The notes: a model not told the origin generated them from the sequence alone. DNA of 64,000 bases from Rhodospirillales bacterium (GCA_018666775.1 JABIXC010000017.1:124001-188000), one strand, 5' to 3'. Positions 39,094 through 50,544 are shown, counted from the first letter of the stretch. A program made the numbers and translations.

Positions 39094-40722
39094 ATGACGC
39101 GGTTTATCTTTATCACTGGCGGTGTGGTTTCTTCTCTTGGCAAGGGACTCGCATCCGCAGCCTTGGGAGCACTTCTCCAGGCCAGAGGCTACAAAGTACG
39201 CCTGCGTAAGCTCGACCCCTATCTCAACGTTGATCCCGGCACCATGTCGCCCACCCAGCACGGCGAAGTTTTCGTGACCGATGATGGTGCCGAAACCGAT
39301 CTGGACCTTGGCCATTATGAACGGTTTACCGGTGTTTCCGCGCTTCAAGCTGACAATGTCACCACGGGGCGCATTTATTCAACGGTGATTTCACGGGAAC
39401 GCCATGGCGATTATCTGGGCGCGACGGTTCAGGTGATTCCCCATGTTACCGATGCCATCCAGGAATTTATCGCCGCCGATTGTGGGGATGCGGACTTCTT
39501 GTTGTGTGAAATTGGTGGCACGGTCGGCGATATCGAAGGGCTGCCCTTCCTTGAAGCCATTCGACAATTTCGCAATCAAGTCGGTGCTGATCGCGCCATG
39601 TATGTGCACCTGACCTTGTTGCCCTATATTCCGACAGCGGGCGAGCTGAAGACCAAACCGACCCAGCATTCGGTGAAAGAGCTGTTATCGGTTGGCATTC
39701 AGCCAGATGTTTTGTTGTGTCGGTCTGATCGGCCCATCCCACCGGAAGAACGGCGTAAAATTGCCCAGTTCTGTAACGTGCGTCCCGATGCGGTGGTAGA
39801 GGCGTTGGATGTGGACACCATTTATCAGGTGCCTGTCAGCTATCATGAACAGGGGTTTGATCATGTTGTGTTGCGGCATTTCGGGATGGAAGAAGCCAGC
39901 GAACCTGACCTTGGGCGTTGGTTGAGCATTATTGATCGTATCCGAAAGCCAGAAGGTGAGGTGCGGATCGCGGTTGTTGGCAAATACACCAATCTTTTGG
40001 ATGCCTATAAGTCTCTGGCTGAGGCGTTGACCCACGGTGGCATTGCCAACAAGGTCAAGGTCAAGTTGGAATGGATTGAATCAGAAATCTTCGAAGAAGA
40101 CGGGACCCTGGAAAAGCTGGAAGGGGTTCATGGCATTTTGGTGCCCGGTGGTTTTGGTGAACGCGGTGCAGAAGGCAAAGTAGCCGCAGCGAAGTTTGCC
40201 CGGGAACATAATGTGCCCTATTTCGGAATTTGCTTTGGCATGCAGATGGCGGTGATCGAAGTGGCCCGTTCATTGGCGGGAATCAAAGGTGCGGGGTCAA
40301 CCGAATTTGGCGAAACGGCAGAACCTCTGGTGGGGTTGATGACCGAATGGAACAAGGGTGAAACAGTAGAGAAGCGTTCTGCGGTTGATAACCTGGGGGG
40401 CACCATGCGTCTTGGGGCCTATGACTGCAACGTCATGTCCAACAGCAAGGTGGGTTCTATCTATAAGCAAGAACACATTCAGGAACGCCATCGTCACCGC
40501 TATGAGGTCAATATTAATTATCGCGACCAGCTGGAAGCAGCAGGGTTGCTCTTTTCTGGTTTGTCGCCCGATGGGGTGCTTCCTGAAATTGTCGAATTGA
40601 AGGATCATCCGTGGTTTATCGGTGTACAGTTCCATCCGGAATTAAAATCGAGACCGTTTGAGCCCCATCCGTTGTTTGCGTCCTTTATCGAGGCGGCGGT
40701 GCTTCAATCGCGTCTGGTCTAG
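39094..40722 (+). CDS. pyrG: CTP synthase
   Basis: Aminates UTP to CTP using glutamine. It has 542 residues from ATG 39094; a TTG three codons upstream is less likely. The N-terminal synthase domain has [20 protein letters not shown] and [20 protein letters not shown]. The C-terminal class I amidotransferase domain has [15 protein letters not shown] (catalytic Cys) and [11 protein letters not shown]. It follows the secG terminator, so it has its own promoter or reads through weakly. kdsA starts 8 bases after it. Confidence 0.97.
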   Translation: MTRFIFITGGVVSSLGKGLASAALGALLQARGYKVRLRKLDPYLNVDPGTMSPTQHGEVFVTDDGAETDLDLGHYERFTGVSALQADNVTTGRIYSTVISRERHGDYLGATVQVIPHVTDAIQEFIAADCGDADFLLCEIGGTVGDIEGLPFLEAIRQFRNQVGADRAMYVHLTLLPYIPTAGELKTKPTQHSVKELLSVGIQPDVLLCRSDRPIPPEERRKIAQFCNVRPDAVVEALDVDTIYQVPVSYHEQGFDHVVLRHFGMEEASEPDLGRWLSIIDRIRKPEGEVRIAVVGKYTNLLDAYKSLAEALTHGGIANKVKVKLEWIESEIFEEDGTLEKLEGVHGILVPGGFGERGAEGKVAAAKFAREHNVPYFGICFGMQMAVIEVARSLAGIKGAGSTEFGETAEPLVGLMTEWNKGETVEKRSAVDNLGGTMRLGAYDCNVMSNSKVGSIYKQEHIQERHRHRYEVNINYRDQLEAAGLLFSGLSPDGVLPEIVELKDHPWFIGVQFHPELKSRPFEPHPLFASFIEAAVLQSRLV

Positions 40723-40730
40723 GCAGGTTT

Positions 40731-41567
40731 ATGGCTCAGAATGCACAAAATCATGTTGGTGTCGGCGATGTCGTCTTTGGAAATGATCTGCCATTTGTGC
40801 TGATTGCGGGGCCTTGTGCCATCGAATCGATGGATCACGCCATGGAAATGGCAGGTGCGCTTTCAGAATTGACCAAACGGTTGGGCATCGGCTTTGTTTA
40901 CAAGTCATCCTTCGATAAGGCCAATCGGACATCCCACACCAGTGACCGGGGCATTGGGCTGGATGCGGCGTTGCCGATTTTGGCTGAGGTGCGCAATCGT
41001 TTCGGGTGCCCGGTTTTGACCGATGTTCATGAACCGGACCAGTGCGCTGTGGTGGCTGAGGCCGTGGATGTTTTGCAAATCCCTGCTTTTTTAAGCCGCC
41101 AGACCGATTTATTGGTGGCGGCAGCCGCGACGGGGTGTGCGGTCAACGTGAAAAAAGGCCAGTTTTTGGCCCCGTGGGATATGAAAAACGTTGCCGCCAA
41201 ATTGGCCGATGCGGGCAATGACAAGGTCATGCTGTGCGAACGGGGTGCCAGTTTTGGGTACAACACGTTGGTATCCGATATGCGTTCCCTGCCGATCATG
41301 GCAGAAACCGGCTGTCCGATTATTTTTGATGCTACCCATTCGGTGCAACAACCCGGCGGTCAGGGAACGACGTCGGGCGGCGACCGGCGGTTTGTGCCGG
41401 TTTTGGCCCGTGCTGCCATTGCTGTGGGCGTTGCCGGTGTGTTTATGGAAACCCATGAAAACCCGGACACTGCCCCATCCGATGGCCCAAACATGGTGCC
41501 TTTGTCGGATATGCCTGATTTGATCGAAAATTTGATGGAAATCGATGCCATAACGAAGCGGCATTGA
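40731..41567 (+). CDS. kdsA: 3-deoxy-8-phosphooctulonate synthase
   Basis: Condenses arabinose 5-phosphate and phosphoenolpyruvate to Kdo 8-phosphate for the lipopolysaccharide core. It has 278 residues. Family blocks are [48 protein letters not shown] and [12 protein letters not shown]. The second residue after KKGQF and the Cys in IAGPC alone do not tell metal-dependent from metal-independent forms. It lies between pyrG and eno, as in many Gram-negatives. Confidence 0.96.
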   Translation: MAQNAQNHVGVGDVVFGNDLPFVLIAGPCAIESMDHAMEMAGALSELTKRLGIGFVYKSSFDKANRTSHTSDRGIGLDAALPILAEVRNRFGCPVLTDVHEPDQCAVVAEAVDVLQIPAFLSRQTDLLVAAAATGCAVNVKKGQFLAPWDMKNVAAKLADAGNDKVMLCERGASFGYNTLVSDMRSLPIMAETGCPIIFDATHSVQQPGGQGTTSGGDRRFVPVLARAAIAVGVAGVFMETHENPDTAPSDGPNMVPLSDMPDLIENLMEIDAITKRH

Positions 41568-41595
41568 ACAAACCGTAATCCGGAGCCTTAAGTGA

Positions 41596-42879
<1,284 letters not shown>

Positions 42880-43002
42880 GACTCTTTTTTGCTGTTGGTT
42901 GGCACCTGACTCTGATTCCTAAACCTAAGATTTTCTGATAACCTACAGATTCAGTTGATTTTTTTGTTGACGCGGTGGAATCGGGTGTGATTCCCTAACG
43001 CC

Positions 43003-43518
43003 ATGACGTTTCTAGGTGAAATAAAAACCCGCGCCCGACATATTGTCGGCCCTGTTTTGGCAGCAACCCTGTTTGCCTATTTTTCCTATCATGCGGTCCA
43101 GGGGGACCGTGGCCTGATTGCCTGGCTGAATTTGGTTCAGCAAGTCCAGGATTCTCAACTGGAATTTGATAAATTATCGGCAAAACGCCAGGTTTTGTTG
43201 CGCCGTGTTCGGTTGCTTCAATCCAACAGCCTTGATCGGGATCTTTTGGATGAGCGCACCCGGGCAATTCTGGGGTATGCGCATCCCGATGACATCATCA
43301 TTTTATCCGATGATTTGACATCCCTTCCGGCCAATTTGTACCGCCACCGCGTTGTCCATCATGGTGCCACGGCTGCTTTGAACCCGATCACAGGGCGCAA
43401 ATCGAAACCCGCAGGGTTTTCCGTCTTTATTCCCGAAGCAAAGGCTTCAACCTTGTCGCCATCGACTCCGGCCCCGGTCCAGTCCATAAAGCCAAGCCGG
43501 ATTTCATTCGTTTACTGA
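43003..43518 (+). CDS. ftsB: FtsB/DivIC-like septum formation initiator
   Basis: Small bitopic division protein of 171 residues. A short basic N-terminus is followed by one membrane helix (about 15-32), then a coiled coil (about 48-75) and the motif SLDRDLLDERTRAILGYAHPDDIIIL that marks this family. After about residue 105 there is an extra 65-residue Pro/Ser/Arg-rich tail; the usual length is near 100. Its place between eno and pdhA is conserved in alphaproteobacteria as I know them. Confidence 0.85.
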   Translation: MTFLGEIKTRARHIVGPVLAATLFAYFSYHAVQGDRGLIAWLNLVQQVQDSQLEFDKLSAKRQVLLRRVRLLQSNSLDRDLLDERTRAILGYAHPDDIIILSDDLTSLPANLYRHRVVHHGATAALNPITGRKSKPAGFSVFIPEAKASTLSPSTPAPVQSIKPSRISFVY

Positions 43519-43556
43519 TTTTATCTTCATTTCAGGGCCATATCAGAAAAAGTTGT

Positions 43557-43578
43557 AGGCACGTTTTGTGCCTTTTTT
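43557..43578 (+). terminator. Rho-independent terminator after ftsB
   Basis: AGGCAC (43557-43562) pairs with GTGCCT (43568-43573) over a 5-base loop, followed directly by a run of Ts to 43578. Confidence 0.8.
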
Positions 43579-43685
43579 ACGTCTAATCCAGATTTGTAAA
43601 TGCGGTATGGCTTTTTGTGTCTTAAATTTGGGGCGCGCTTTTCGAATCTTGCTTGCCCAGCACCATAACAGTAGTTTATTTCTAC

Positions 43686-43708
43686 AATTAACTATAATCA
43701 AGTTAATT
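43686..43708. promoter_or_regulatory. Inverted repeat enclosing TATAAT upstream of pdhA
   Basis: AATTAACT (43686-43693) and AGTTAATT (43701-43708) form a perfect 8-base inverted repeat with a 7-base spacer. A perfect -10-like TATAAT lies at 43693-43698. No good -35 is visible at 16-18 bases. It is a candidate promoter-operator for the pdh operon. Confidence 0.5.
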
Positions 43709-43866
43709 ATCTCTATCCCATTGAATTCTAATGATATTTTATTCTTCTTGTTATCACTACATTAGGTGTAGGGTTTGTCCCGGTCGCGACCCGCTGATTT
43801 GGCGAATGGCTCGCGCCCTGTAAATCCAGTGAGCAAACCAGTGAAACGATTAAGGCAGATAACATC

Positions 43867-44955
43867 ATGGTCCGCGCCGCTTCTAAATCATCTGGCAAGA
43901 AAAAGCCCAAAGCCCCTAAAAAGCCCAAAGCCAGCAAAGCATCTGCTGGCGCTGCAAAAGTGAAAACCAAATCTCCTGCACGCAAATCCAGTGCAGGGAA
44001 GGTTGAAATGCTGGCATTTTATGAACGCATGCTTTTGATCCGTCGCTTTGAGGAAAAGGCAGGCCAGCTTTATGGCCAAGGGCTGATTGCAGGCTTCTGT
44101 CATCTTTATATTGGTCAAGAGGCCGTGGTGGTTGGCATGCAGGCTAACCTTAAGTCAGATGATTCGGTGATAACCACCTATCGTGATCACGGTCATATGT
44201 TGGCGTGTGGCATGGAACCCAAAGGGGTGATGGCAGAATTAACCGGCAGACAAGGCGGTTATTCTCGCGGCAAGGGTGGCTCCATGCACATGTTTTCAAA
44301 GGAAAAGAATTTCTATGGCGGCCACGGTATTGTTGGCGCTGGCGTTCCCATCGGCACTGGCCTTGCCTTTGCCAACCGGTATCGGGGCAATGATGCGGTG
44401 TCGCTGACCTATTATGGGGATGGTGCATCCAATCAGGGACAAGTCTGGGAAAGTTATAATATGGCAGCCCTTTGGAAGTTGCCGGTTATCTTCATTGTTG
44501 AAAACAACCAATACGGCATGGGCACCTCTGTTGCCCGCGCCTCAGCCAGCCCGGATTTTTATCGCCGAGGGGAGCCTTTTGGTATCCCCGGCCGCAAGGT
44601 TGATGGCATGGATGTTTTGGCGGTCCAAGAAGCCGGTGCCGTGGCCGTGGCCCATTGCCGCGCAGGAAAGGGGCCGTATATTTTGCAGATGGAAACCTAT
44701 CGCTATGGTGGCCATTCCATGTCGGACCCTGCACGCTACCGGACACGGGAAGAAGTACAAAAAATGCGCGAAGAAAGAGACCCGATTGATCACTTGTCAG
44801 ACCTTATGTTTGCCCAAAAACTGGTGAAGGCGGACGACCTCAAAAAAATTGATGCGAAGGTTAAAAAGATGGTCACTGAAGCTGCTGATTTTGCCATTGC
44901 AGATACTGAACCGGCGCCTGAAGAACTCTACACTGACGTTCTGGCGGAGGTTTAA
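43867..44955 (+). CDS. pdhA: Pyruvate dehydrogenase E1 component alpha subunit
   Basis: Thiamine diphosphate-dependent decarboxylase subunit of the pyruvate dehydrogenase complex, 362 residues. The TPP motif runs from GDGASNQGQVWESYN to VENNQYGMGTSV. Other blocks are FCHLYIGQEAVVVGM, SRGKGGSMHMFS and YRYGGHSMSDP. Odd: residues 1-45 are a Lys/Ala/Ser/Pro tail with 14 Lys before the conserved core (MLAFYERMLLIRRFEEK). The underlying DNA carries the direct repeat AAGCCCAAAGCC twice. It heads the pdhABC-lpd-lipA run. Confidence 0.96.
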   Translation: MVRAASKSSGKKKPKAPKKPKASKASAGAAKVKTKSPARKSSAGKVEMLAFYERMLLIRRFEEKAGQLYGQGLIAGFCHLYIGQEAVVVGMQANLKSDDSVITTYRDHGHMLACGMEPKGVMAELTGRQGGYSRGKGGSMHMFSKEKNFYGGHGIVGAGVPIGTGLAFANRYRGNDAVSLTYYGDGASNQGQVWESYNMAALWKLPVIFIVENNQYGMGTSVARASASPDFYRRGEPFGIPGRKVDGMDVLAVQEAGAVAVAHCRAGKGPYILQMETYRYGGHSMSDPARYRTREEVQKMREERDPIDHLSDLMFAQKLVKADDLKKIDAKVKKMVTEAADFAIADTEPAPEELYTDVLAEV

Positions 44956-44958
44956 TCG

Positions 44959-46365
44959 ATGTCTAGTCAAATTTTGATGCCCGCCTTATCGCCGACAATG
45001 ACGGAAGGCAAAATTTCCAAATGGCTTAAGAAAGAAGGGGATGCCGTGCGCCCCGGTGACCTTCTTGCCGAGATCGAAACCGATAAGGCCGCAATGGAAG
45101 TCGAAGCATCGGAAGAGGGCATCATTGCCCAGATTCTGATAGCAGAAGGCACCGAACATGTTGCCGTCAACACACCCATTGCCGTTTTAGCCGAAGAAGG
45201 CGAAGACGTGGCCCGGGTTGATGCGACAGAAGCAAAACCGGCAGAAGCAGCAGAAGCGACGGAAGCCACAGATGCTGAAGCCGCACCCGCTGCACCCGCC
45301 GCCGCACCAGCGTCTGTTGTCGCACCTGCGGCACCGATCGTGTTGCCGCCATCTGATGTCGACCCTGCTTTCTATGCAAACACCACCAACATTACCGTGC
45401 GCGAAGCATTGCGCGATGCCATGGCCGAAGAAATGCGCCGCGATGATGCCGTGTTTTTGATGGGCGAAGAAGTTGCCGAATATCAAGGTGCCTATAAAGT
45501 CAGCCAGGGATTGCTGGATGAATTCGGGCCTTTGCGCGTGGTCGATACGCCGATCACCGAACAAGGCTTTACTGGTCTAGGTGTTGGTTCTGCATTTGCC
45601 GGCTTGAAGCCGATTGTTGAATTCATGACCTTTAACTTTTCCATGCAGGCAATGGATCAGATCATTAATTCAGCCGCCAAAACCCGTTACATGTCTGGTG
45701 GCCAGATGGATTGTTCCATGGTGTTTCGCGGTGCCAATGGGTCCGCATCCCGCGTTGGTGCGCAGCATTCGCAATGTTTTGCCAGTTGGTTCTCCCATAT
45801 TCCTGGCGTCAAGGTTTTGTCACCGTTTTCTGCCGATGATGCGAAGGGGCTTTTAAAGGCAGCCATCCGCGATCCCAATCCGGTTATTTTTCTTGAAAAT
45901 GAAATCCTATATGGCCGCACCGATGATGTTCCGGTCGACCCTGATTTTGTGGTGCCCATTGGCAAGGCGCGGGTGGTTCGTGAAGGCAGTGATGTCACCA
46001 TTGTTACCTTCTCGCGCATGGTGCAGTTCTCATTAGAGGCCGCCGCGCAACTTTCCGCAGAAGGCATAGAGGCCGAAGTGATCGATCTTCGTTCTTTGCG
46101 CCCACTGGATACGGAAACCATTGCCAAATCCATCGCCAAGACCAACCGGGTTGTGGCCGTTGAAGAAGGCTGGCCTTATGCCGGCATCGGTTCTGAAATT
46201 GCTGCGCGCGTTATGGAAACGGCCTTTGATGATCTGGATGCGCCACTGTATCGGGTTTGCGCCGCAGATGTGCCGCTGCCTTATGCCGCAAACCTGGAGG
46301 CATTGGCCCTTCCCGGTATCGAAGAAGTGATTGCCGGTGTGCGCGCAGTCATGTACCGGGATTAA
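44959..46365 (+). CDS. pdhB: Pyruvate dehydrogenase E1 component beta subunit with lipoyl domain
   Basis: Partner of PdhA, 468 residues. An N-terminal lipoyl domain (1-80) has the lipoylation site [12 protein letters not shown], then an Ala/Pro-rich hinge (about 85-130) and the E1-beta core (about 140-468) with [37 protein letters not shown] and [14 protein letters not shown] lipoyl domain on E1-beta is known from several alphaproteobacteria. It starts 3 bases after pdhA. Confidence 0.96.
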   Translation: MSSQILMPALSPTMTEGKISKWLKKEGDAVRPGDLLAEIETDKAAMEVEASEEGIIAQILIAEGTEHVAVNTPIAVLAEEGEDVARVDATEAKPAEAAEATEATDAEAAPAAPAAAPASVVAPAAPIVLPPSDVDPAFYANTTNITVREALRDAMAEEMRRDDAVFLMGEEVAEYQGAYKVSQGLLDEFGPLRVVDTPITEQGFTGLGVGSAFAGLKPIVEFMTFNFSMQAMDQIINSAAKTRYMSGGQMDCSMVFRGANGSASRVGAQHSQCFASWFSHIPGVKVLSPFSADDAKGLLKAAIRDPNPVIFLENEILYGRTDDVPVDPDFVVPIGKARVVREGSDVTIVTFSRMVQFSLEAAAQLSAEGIEAEVIDLRSLRPLDTETIAKSIAKTNRVVAVEEGWPYAGIGSEIAARVMETAFDDLDAPLYRVCAADVPLPYAANLEALALPGIEEVIAGVRAVMYRD

Positions 46366-46376
46366 GGGGAAAAATC

Positions 46377-47663
46377 ATGGCCATTATCATAAACATGCCC
46401 GCACTTTCACCCACCATGACAGAGGGTAAAATTGCAAAATGGATCAAGAAGGAAGGCGATAGCGTTCGCCCGGGTGATGTGATTGCGGAAATCGAAACCG
46501 ATAAGGCGGCGATGGAAGTCGAAGCATCCGATGAAGGCACGTTGGCCAAAATTATTGTGGCCGAAGGCACCGAACATGTTGCGGTCAGAACCGTCATCGC
46601 CGTGTTGGCAGAAGAAGGTGATGATGCCAAAGCCATTGAGGCCGCGGTTAAGAATGCCGCCGCTGCCCCTGTTGCAGCCCCTGCAGCCCCTGCAGCCCCT
46701 GCACCTGTGGCCGCAGCACCTGTTGCACAGGCCGCACCCGCACCAGTTGCGGCTCCAAAACCAAAACCTGTCGCACCCGCACCAAAACCGGTTGCAACGG
46801 GAGGGCGTGTGATTGCGTCCCCGCTTGCGCGCAGGATGGCCCGTGAAGCAGGCATTGATCTGGCACGCATTTCTGGCACCGGGCCCCATGGGCGCATCAT
46901 CCGCGTTGATGTGGAAAATGCGCCAGCCGGTGGTGGCTCTGGCGGCATTTTTGCAGGTTCCGGACAAGCGTTCCCGCCAGCCGTTGCGCGCACAGAACCG
47001 TTAAACCAGATGCGCAAAATTATCGCCGAACGGTTGACCTTGTCGAAACAGACGGTCCCCCATTTTTATGCCAGCGTCGATTGCGACATTGATGCGCTTT
47101 TGGCATTGCGCAAAGAAATCAACGATAGCGATGAAGGCATTCGCGTTTCGGTCAATGATTTTGTGATACGCGCCGTTGCACTGGCGCTGATCAAAGTGCC
47201 AGCAGCCAATGCATCCTGGGGGGATGATGGCATGAATTATTATTCAGCCGCCGATATCTCTGTTGCGGTTTCGACCGATGGCGGATTGATTACCCCCATT
47301 GTTAAATCAGCAAACAAAAAAGGCATTGCTGCCATTTCCGGTGAGGTTAAAGATCTTGCGGGCCGCGCCAGAGATGGCAAATTGCTGCCCGAAGAATTCA
47401 TGGGCGGCACCTTTACCATTTCCAATATGGGTATGTATGGCATTCGTGATTTTTGCGCCATCATCAACCCGCCACAAGCCTGCATTCTGGCCGTTGGTGC
47501 CGGGGAAGAACGGGTTGTGGCAAAGGACGGCGAAATTGGCACGGCAACCCTGATGACCTGCACTTTGTCTTGTGATCACCGTGCCGTTGATGGCGCGGTT
47601 GGCGCAGAATTTCTTGGCGCGTTCAAAGAATTTATTGAACATCCCATACGCCTGATTCTCTAA
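46377..47663 (+). CDS. pdhC: Dihydrolipoamide acetyltransferase (E2) of pyruvate dehydrogenase
   Basis: Core acyltransferase of the complex, 428 residues from ATG 46377, which has AAGGGG upstream. One lipoyl domain (1-78) nearly repeats that of PdhB; then come an Ala/Pro hinge, a peripheral subunit-binding domain (SPLARRMAREAGIDL, about 145-180) and the catalytic domain ending with LSCDHRAVDGAVGAEFL, containing the catalytic His and Asp. An upstream opening to 46257 lies in pdhB. Confidence 0.96.
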   Translation: MAIIINMPALSPTMTEGKIAKWIKKEGDSVRPGDVIAEIETDKAAMEVEASDEGTLAKIIVAEGTEHVAVRTVIAVLAEEGDDAKAIEAAVKNAAAAPVAAPAAPAAPAPVAAAPVAQAAPAPVAAPKPKPVAPAPKPVATGGRVIASPLARRMAREAGIDLARISGTGPHGRIIRVDVENAPAGGGSGGIFAGSGQAFPPAVARTEPLNQMRKIIAERLTLSKQTVPHFYASVDCDIDALLALRKEINDSDEGIRVSVNDFVIRAVALALIKVPAANASWGDDGMNYYSAADISVAVSTDGGLITPIVKSANKKGIAAISGEVKDLAGRARDGKLLPEEFMGGTFTISNMGMYGIRDFCAIINPPQACILAVGAGEERVVAKDGEIGTATLMTCTLSCDHRAVDGAVGAEFLGAFKEFIEHPIRLIL

Positions 47664-47678
47664 CCTGAGGAGCCCCCA

Positions 47679-49103
47679 GTGGCGGAAACTTCATTTGATC
47701 TAATCGTTATCGGTGGTGGCCCCGGCGGCTATGTTGCGGCTATCCGGGCTGCCCAATTGGGCCAATCGGTGTGCGTGGTAGAACGTGAACACATGGGCGG
47801 CATCTGTCTCAATTGGGGCTGTATTCCCACCAAGGCCTTGTTGCGCACGGCCGAAGTTGCACATCTGGTTGATCGTGCCGGAGAATTTGGCATCAAGGCA
47901 AAGTTCTCAGGCGTTGATCTTGAAAAAGTTGTGGCGCGTTCACGCGGCGTTGCCAATCGTTTGTCCAAAGGCATTTCCAGCTTGATGAAAAAGAACAAGA
48001 TTGCTGTGTTCGATGGCACGGCGCGCCTTGACGGTCTGGCCGCAGGTGGTTTGCGCAAGGTGGCGGTTGAAGTCGCTAAAGAAAATGATGACGCAATAAA
48101 TTTGACCGCCAAAAACGTTATTTTGGCCACCGGTGCGCGGGCACGGACCCTGCCGGGGTTAGAGCCTGATGGCAAAACCGTGGTGACGTATAAAGAAGCC
48201 ATGGTGCCTAAAACCATGCCAAAGAAATTGTTGGTTATCGGGTCTGGTGCCATCGGCATTGAATTTGCCAGTTTCTACAATGATCTGGGTGCAGACGTGA
48301 CGGTGGTTGAAGTCATGGACCGTGTCTTGCCCGTAGAAGATTCTGACATTTCTGCCATGGCCGAAAAATCGTTCAAGAAACAGGGCATGACCATCCTGAC
48401 CAGTACAACGGTCAAGGCCTTGAAAGTGACCAAGGGTAAAGCCACGGCAACCTTTGAAGCCAAAGGTGAGAAATCGGTCAAAGCAACCTTCGACCGGGTT
48501 ATTTTGGCCGTTGGGATTACCGGCAATGTCGAAAACCTGGGCCTTGAGAAAACCCGCGCGCGGATTGAAAAAGGCCATATTGCAATTGATAAATGGGGCG
48601 CCACCGCAGAACCCGGGGTCTATGCCATCGGTGATGTGGCAGGCCCGCCGTGGTTGGCCCATAAAGCCAGCCACGAAGGGGTGGCCTGCGTTGAACATAT
48701 TGCAAACTATGAAGACGCCCATCCGCTGGATACCAGCAACATTCCGGGCTGCACGTATTGTCGGCCACAGGTTGCCAGCGTTGGCCTGACCGAAGCTGCT
48801 GCCCGTGATCAGGGCTTTGAGGTCAAGGTCGGGCGTTTCCCGTTTATGGGCAATGGCAAGGCCATCGCCTTGGGTGAAACCGACGGCATGATCAAGACCG
48901 TGTTTGATGCGAAAACCGGGGCCTTGCTGGGCGCGCATATGATCGGGGCTGAGGTAACGGAACTGATTCAGGGCTTTGCACTGGCGCGGACGTTGGAAAC
49001 CACCGAAGCGGAATTAATGCGCACGGTCTTCCCCCATCCGACGCTTTCTGAAATGATGCACGAATCGGTTCTTGATGCGCATGGCCGCGTCATCCATATG
49101 TAA
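47679..49103 (+). CDS. lpd: Dihydrolipoyl dehydrogenase (E3)
   Basis: Flavoprotein that reoxidises the lipoyl arms of the pyruvate dehydrogenase complex. It has 474 residues from GTG 47679 with GAGG upstream. FAD loop IVIGGGPGGYVAAIRAAQLG, redox-active disulfide GGICLNWGCIPTK, NAD loop LVIGSGAIGIEF and the C-terminal catalytic His-Glu block FPHPTLSEMMHES are all visible. There is no N-terminal lipoyl domain. It lies 15 bases after pdhC. Confidence 0.97.
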   Translation: MAETSFDLIVIGGGPGGYVAAIRAAQLGQSVCVVEREHMGGICLNWGCIPTKALLRTAEVAHLVDRAGEFGIKAKFSGVDLEKVVARSRGVANRLSKGISSLMKKNKIAVFDGTARLDGLAAGGLRKVAVEVAKENDDAINLTAKNVILATGARARTLPGLEPDGKTVVTYKEAMVPKTMPKKLLVIGSGAIGIEFASFYNDLGADVTVVEVMDRVLPVEDSDISAMAEKSFKKQGMTILTSTTVKALKVTKGKATATFEAKGEKSVKATFDRVILAVGITGNVENLGLEKTRARIEKGHIAIDKWGATAEPGVYAIGDVAGPPWLAHKASHEGVACVEHIANYEDAHPLDTSNIPGCTYCRPQVASVGLTEAAARDQGFEVKVGRFPFMGNGKAIALGETDGMIKTVFDAKTGALLGAHMIGAEVTELIQGFALARTLETTEAELMRTVFPHPTLSEMMHESVLDAHGRVIHM

Positions 49104-49118
49104 GGTTTCCGGGAAACC

Positions 49119-50051
49119 ATGTCTGACAAAATTCAAAATCTGAAAGAAAACACGCTGCGCAAGCCAAAGCCTGACTGGATCAGGGTGAAGGCACCCACGT
49201 CGCCGGAATATAATGAAACCCGCAAACTTATGCGCAAGCTGTCGTTGAATACGGTGTGCGAAGAAGCGGCGTGCCCCAATATCGGGCAATGCTGGGCCAA
49301 GGGTCACGCCACGGTGATGATCCTGGGCGACACCTGCACACGGGCCTGTGCGTTTTGTAATGTCAAAACCGGCAAGCCCAATGTTGTGGACGCCGGTGAG
49401 CCCAATCATGTGGCAGAGGCCGTTGGCGAATTAGGCCTGTCTCATGTGGTGATCACGTCGGTTGATCGCGATGATTTAGACGATGGCGGGGCCGATCAAT
49501 TCGTGAAATGCATCACCGCCATTCGCGCTTCTTCGCCCAAGACAACGATTGAGGTTTTAACGCCAGATTTTCTGCGCAAACCCGGTGCCATTGAGGCCGT
49601 GGTGGCAGCGAAGCCCGATGTGTTTAATCACAATCTTGAAACGGTGCCCAGGCTCTATGCCCCAATCCGGCCGGGTGCGCGGTATTTCCATTCCCTGAAA
49701 TTGTTGGACCGGGTCAAGGAACTGGATGCATCGATGTTTACCAAATCGGGCATCATGGTTGGCTTTGGCGAAGAAAAACAGGAAGTCCATCAGGTGATGG
49801 ATGACCTGCGGAGTGCCAATGTGGATTTCCTGACCATCGGCCAATACCTGCAGCCGACCCCGCGCCATGTTGCGGTGGAACGCTTTGTTACCCCCGATGA
49901 ATTCAGCGATTATGAAAAAATTGCCAATGGAAAAGGGTTCTCTTTGGTTTCAAGCTCACCCCTGACGCGGTCGAGCTATTTTGCCGGTGATGATTTCACC
50001 CGGTTGCGGGCTGCCCGTGAAGCAAAGCTCGCGGGTTCCAAGGGCAGTTAA
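49119..50051 (+). CDS. lipA: Lipoyl synthase
   Basis: Radical SAM enzyme that inserts two sulfurs into the octanoyl chain on lipoyl domains. It has 310 residues. The auxiliary cluster cysteines are Cys47, Cys52 and Cys58 ([12 protein letters not shown]), and the radical SAM cluster cysteines are Cys73, Cys77 and Cys80 (CTRACAFC). The C-terminal RSSYFAGD provides the Ser ligand of the auxiliary cluster. Its place after lpd fits its job of activating PdhB and PdhC. Confidence 0.98.
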   Translation: MSDKIQNLKENTLRKPKPDWIRVKAPTSPEYNETRKLMRKLSLNTVCEEAACPNIGQCWAKGHATVMILGDTCTRACAFCNVKTGKPNVVDAGEPNHVAEAVGELGLSHVVITSVDRDDLDDGGADQFVKCITAIRASSPKTTIEVLTPDFLRKPGAIEAVVAAKPDVFNHNLETVPRLYAPIRPGARYFHSLKLLDRVKELDASMFTKSGIMVGFGEEKQEVHQVMDDLRSANVDFLTIGQYLQPTPRHVAVERFVTPDEFSDYEKIANGKGFSLVSSSPLTRSSYFAGDDFTRLRAAREAKLAGSKGS

Positions 50052-50052
50052 T

Positions 50053-50532
50053 ATGCCCCGTCACGCGGAAAAACGCGTCCTTTCCCAAACGCCCAAACAA
50101 CTTTTTGATCTTGTTTCTGATATTGAACGCTACCCCGATTTTTTGCCGTGGTGCATTGCGGCCCGCATTACATCGAAAGAGGGCAGCGTGATTTGCGCCG
50201 ACCTGGTGGTGGGGTTTTCTGCATTCCGGGAAAAGTTCAGCTCTCGGGTGACCCTCGATGATGGATCAAATGATACGTCGCCTCGGATAGACGTGGATTA
50301 TCTGGAAGGCCCCATGCGCCATATGCAAAACCATTGGGTGTTTCAAACCCATGAACAAGGTACGGAAATCGACTTCATGGTGGATTTTGAATTCAAGTCC
50401 AAGATAATGGAAACGATGATGGGCAAATTCTTTTCAGAAGCAGCACAGCGCATGGTTGGCGCTTTTGAGACCCGCGCCAACGATCTTTATGGTACAAGCG
50501 CCCCAGAAAATGATCCTGACAACAATTCATAA
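50053..50532 (+). CDS. RatA/COQ10-like START-domain protein
   Basis: It has 159 residues from ATG 50053, one base after the lipA stop. A single START/SRPBCC fold covers most of the protein, with the family blocks LFDLVSDIERYPDFLPWC, FREKFSSRV and FEFKSKIMETMMGKFF. In mitochondria COQ10 binds coenzyme Q, and in E. coli RatA is described as affecting ribosome association; the role here cannot be told from sequence. An in-frame extension to 49981 overlaps lipA and is unlikely. Confidence 0.88.
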   Translation: MPRHAEKRVLSQTPKQLFDLVSDIERYPDFLPWCIAARITSKEGSVICADLVVGFSAFREKFSSRVTLDDGSNDTSPRIDVDYLEGPMRHMQNHWVFQTHEQGTEIDFMVDFEFKSKIMETMMGKFFSEAAQRMVGAFETRANDLYGTSAPENDPDNNS

Positions 50533-50544
50533 CGGTTACTTCCC

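Larger units (their letters stand above)
43519..43866. other. 348-base spacer: terminator, AT-rich control region, pdhA leader
   Basis: It holds the ftsB terminator, then an AT-rich stretch (about 43670-43765) with an inverted repeat around TATAAT, then a G+C-richer segment with the 10-base palindrome GGTCGCGACC (43782-43791). A 65-codon opening from GTG 43568 begins inside the terminator and is not considered a gene. Confidence 0.7.

Noticed and set aside
43568-43765. A 65-codon hydrophobic open frame in the ftsB-pdhA spacer
   Set aside because: Its GTG lies within the terminator hairpin, and it spans the AT-rich promoter region, where hydrophobic codons arise by composition alone.
46377-46620. 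Nearly repeated lipoyl-domain DNA in pdhB and pdhC suggesting a recent duplication error
   Set aside because: E1-beta with its own lipoyl domain is a known alphaproteobacterial arrangement; the similarity reflects the domain family and not an assembly fault.
48159-48938. A 259-codon open frame antisense to lpd
   Set aside because: It lies wholly within the intact lpd coding sequence and shows no domain or ribosome-binding site.
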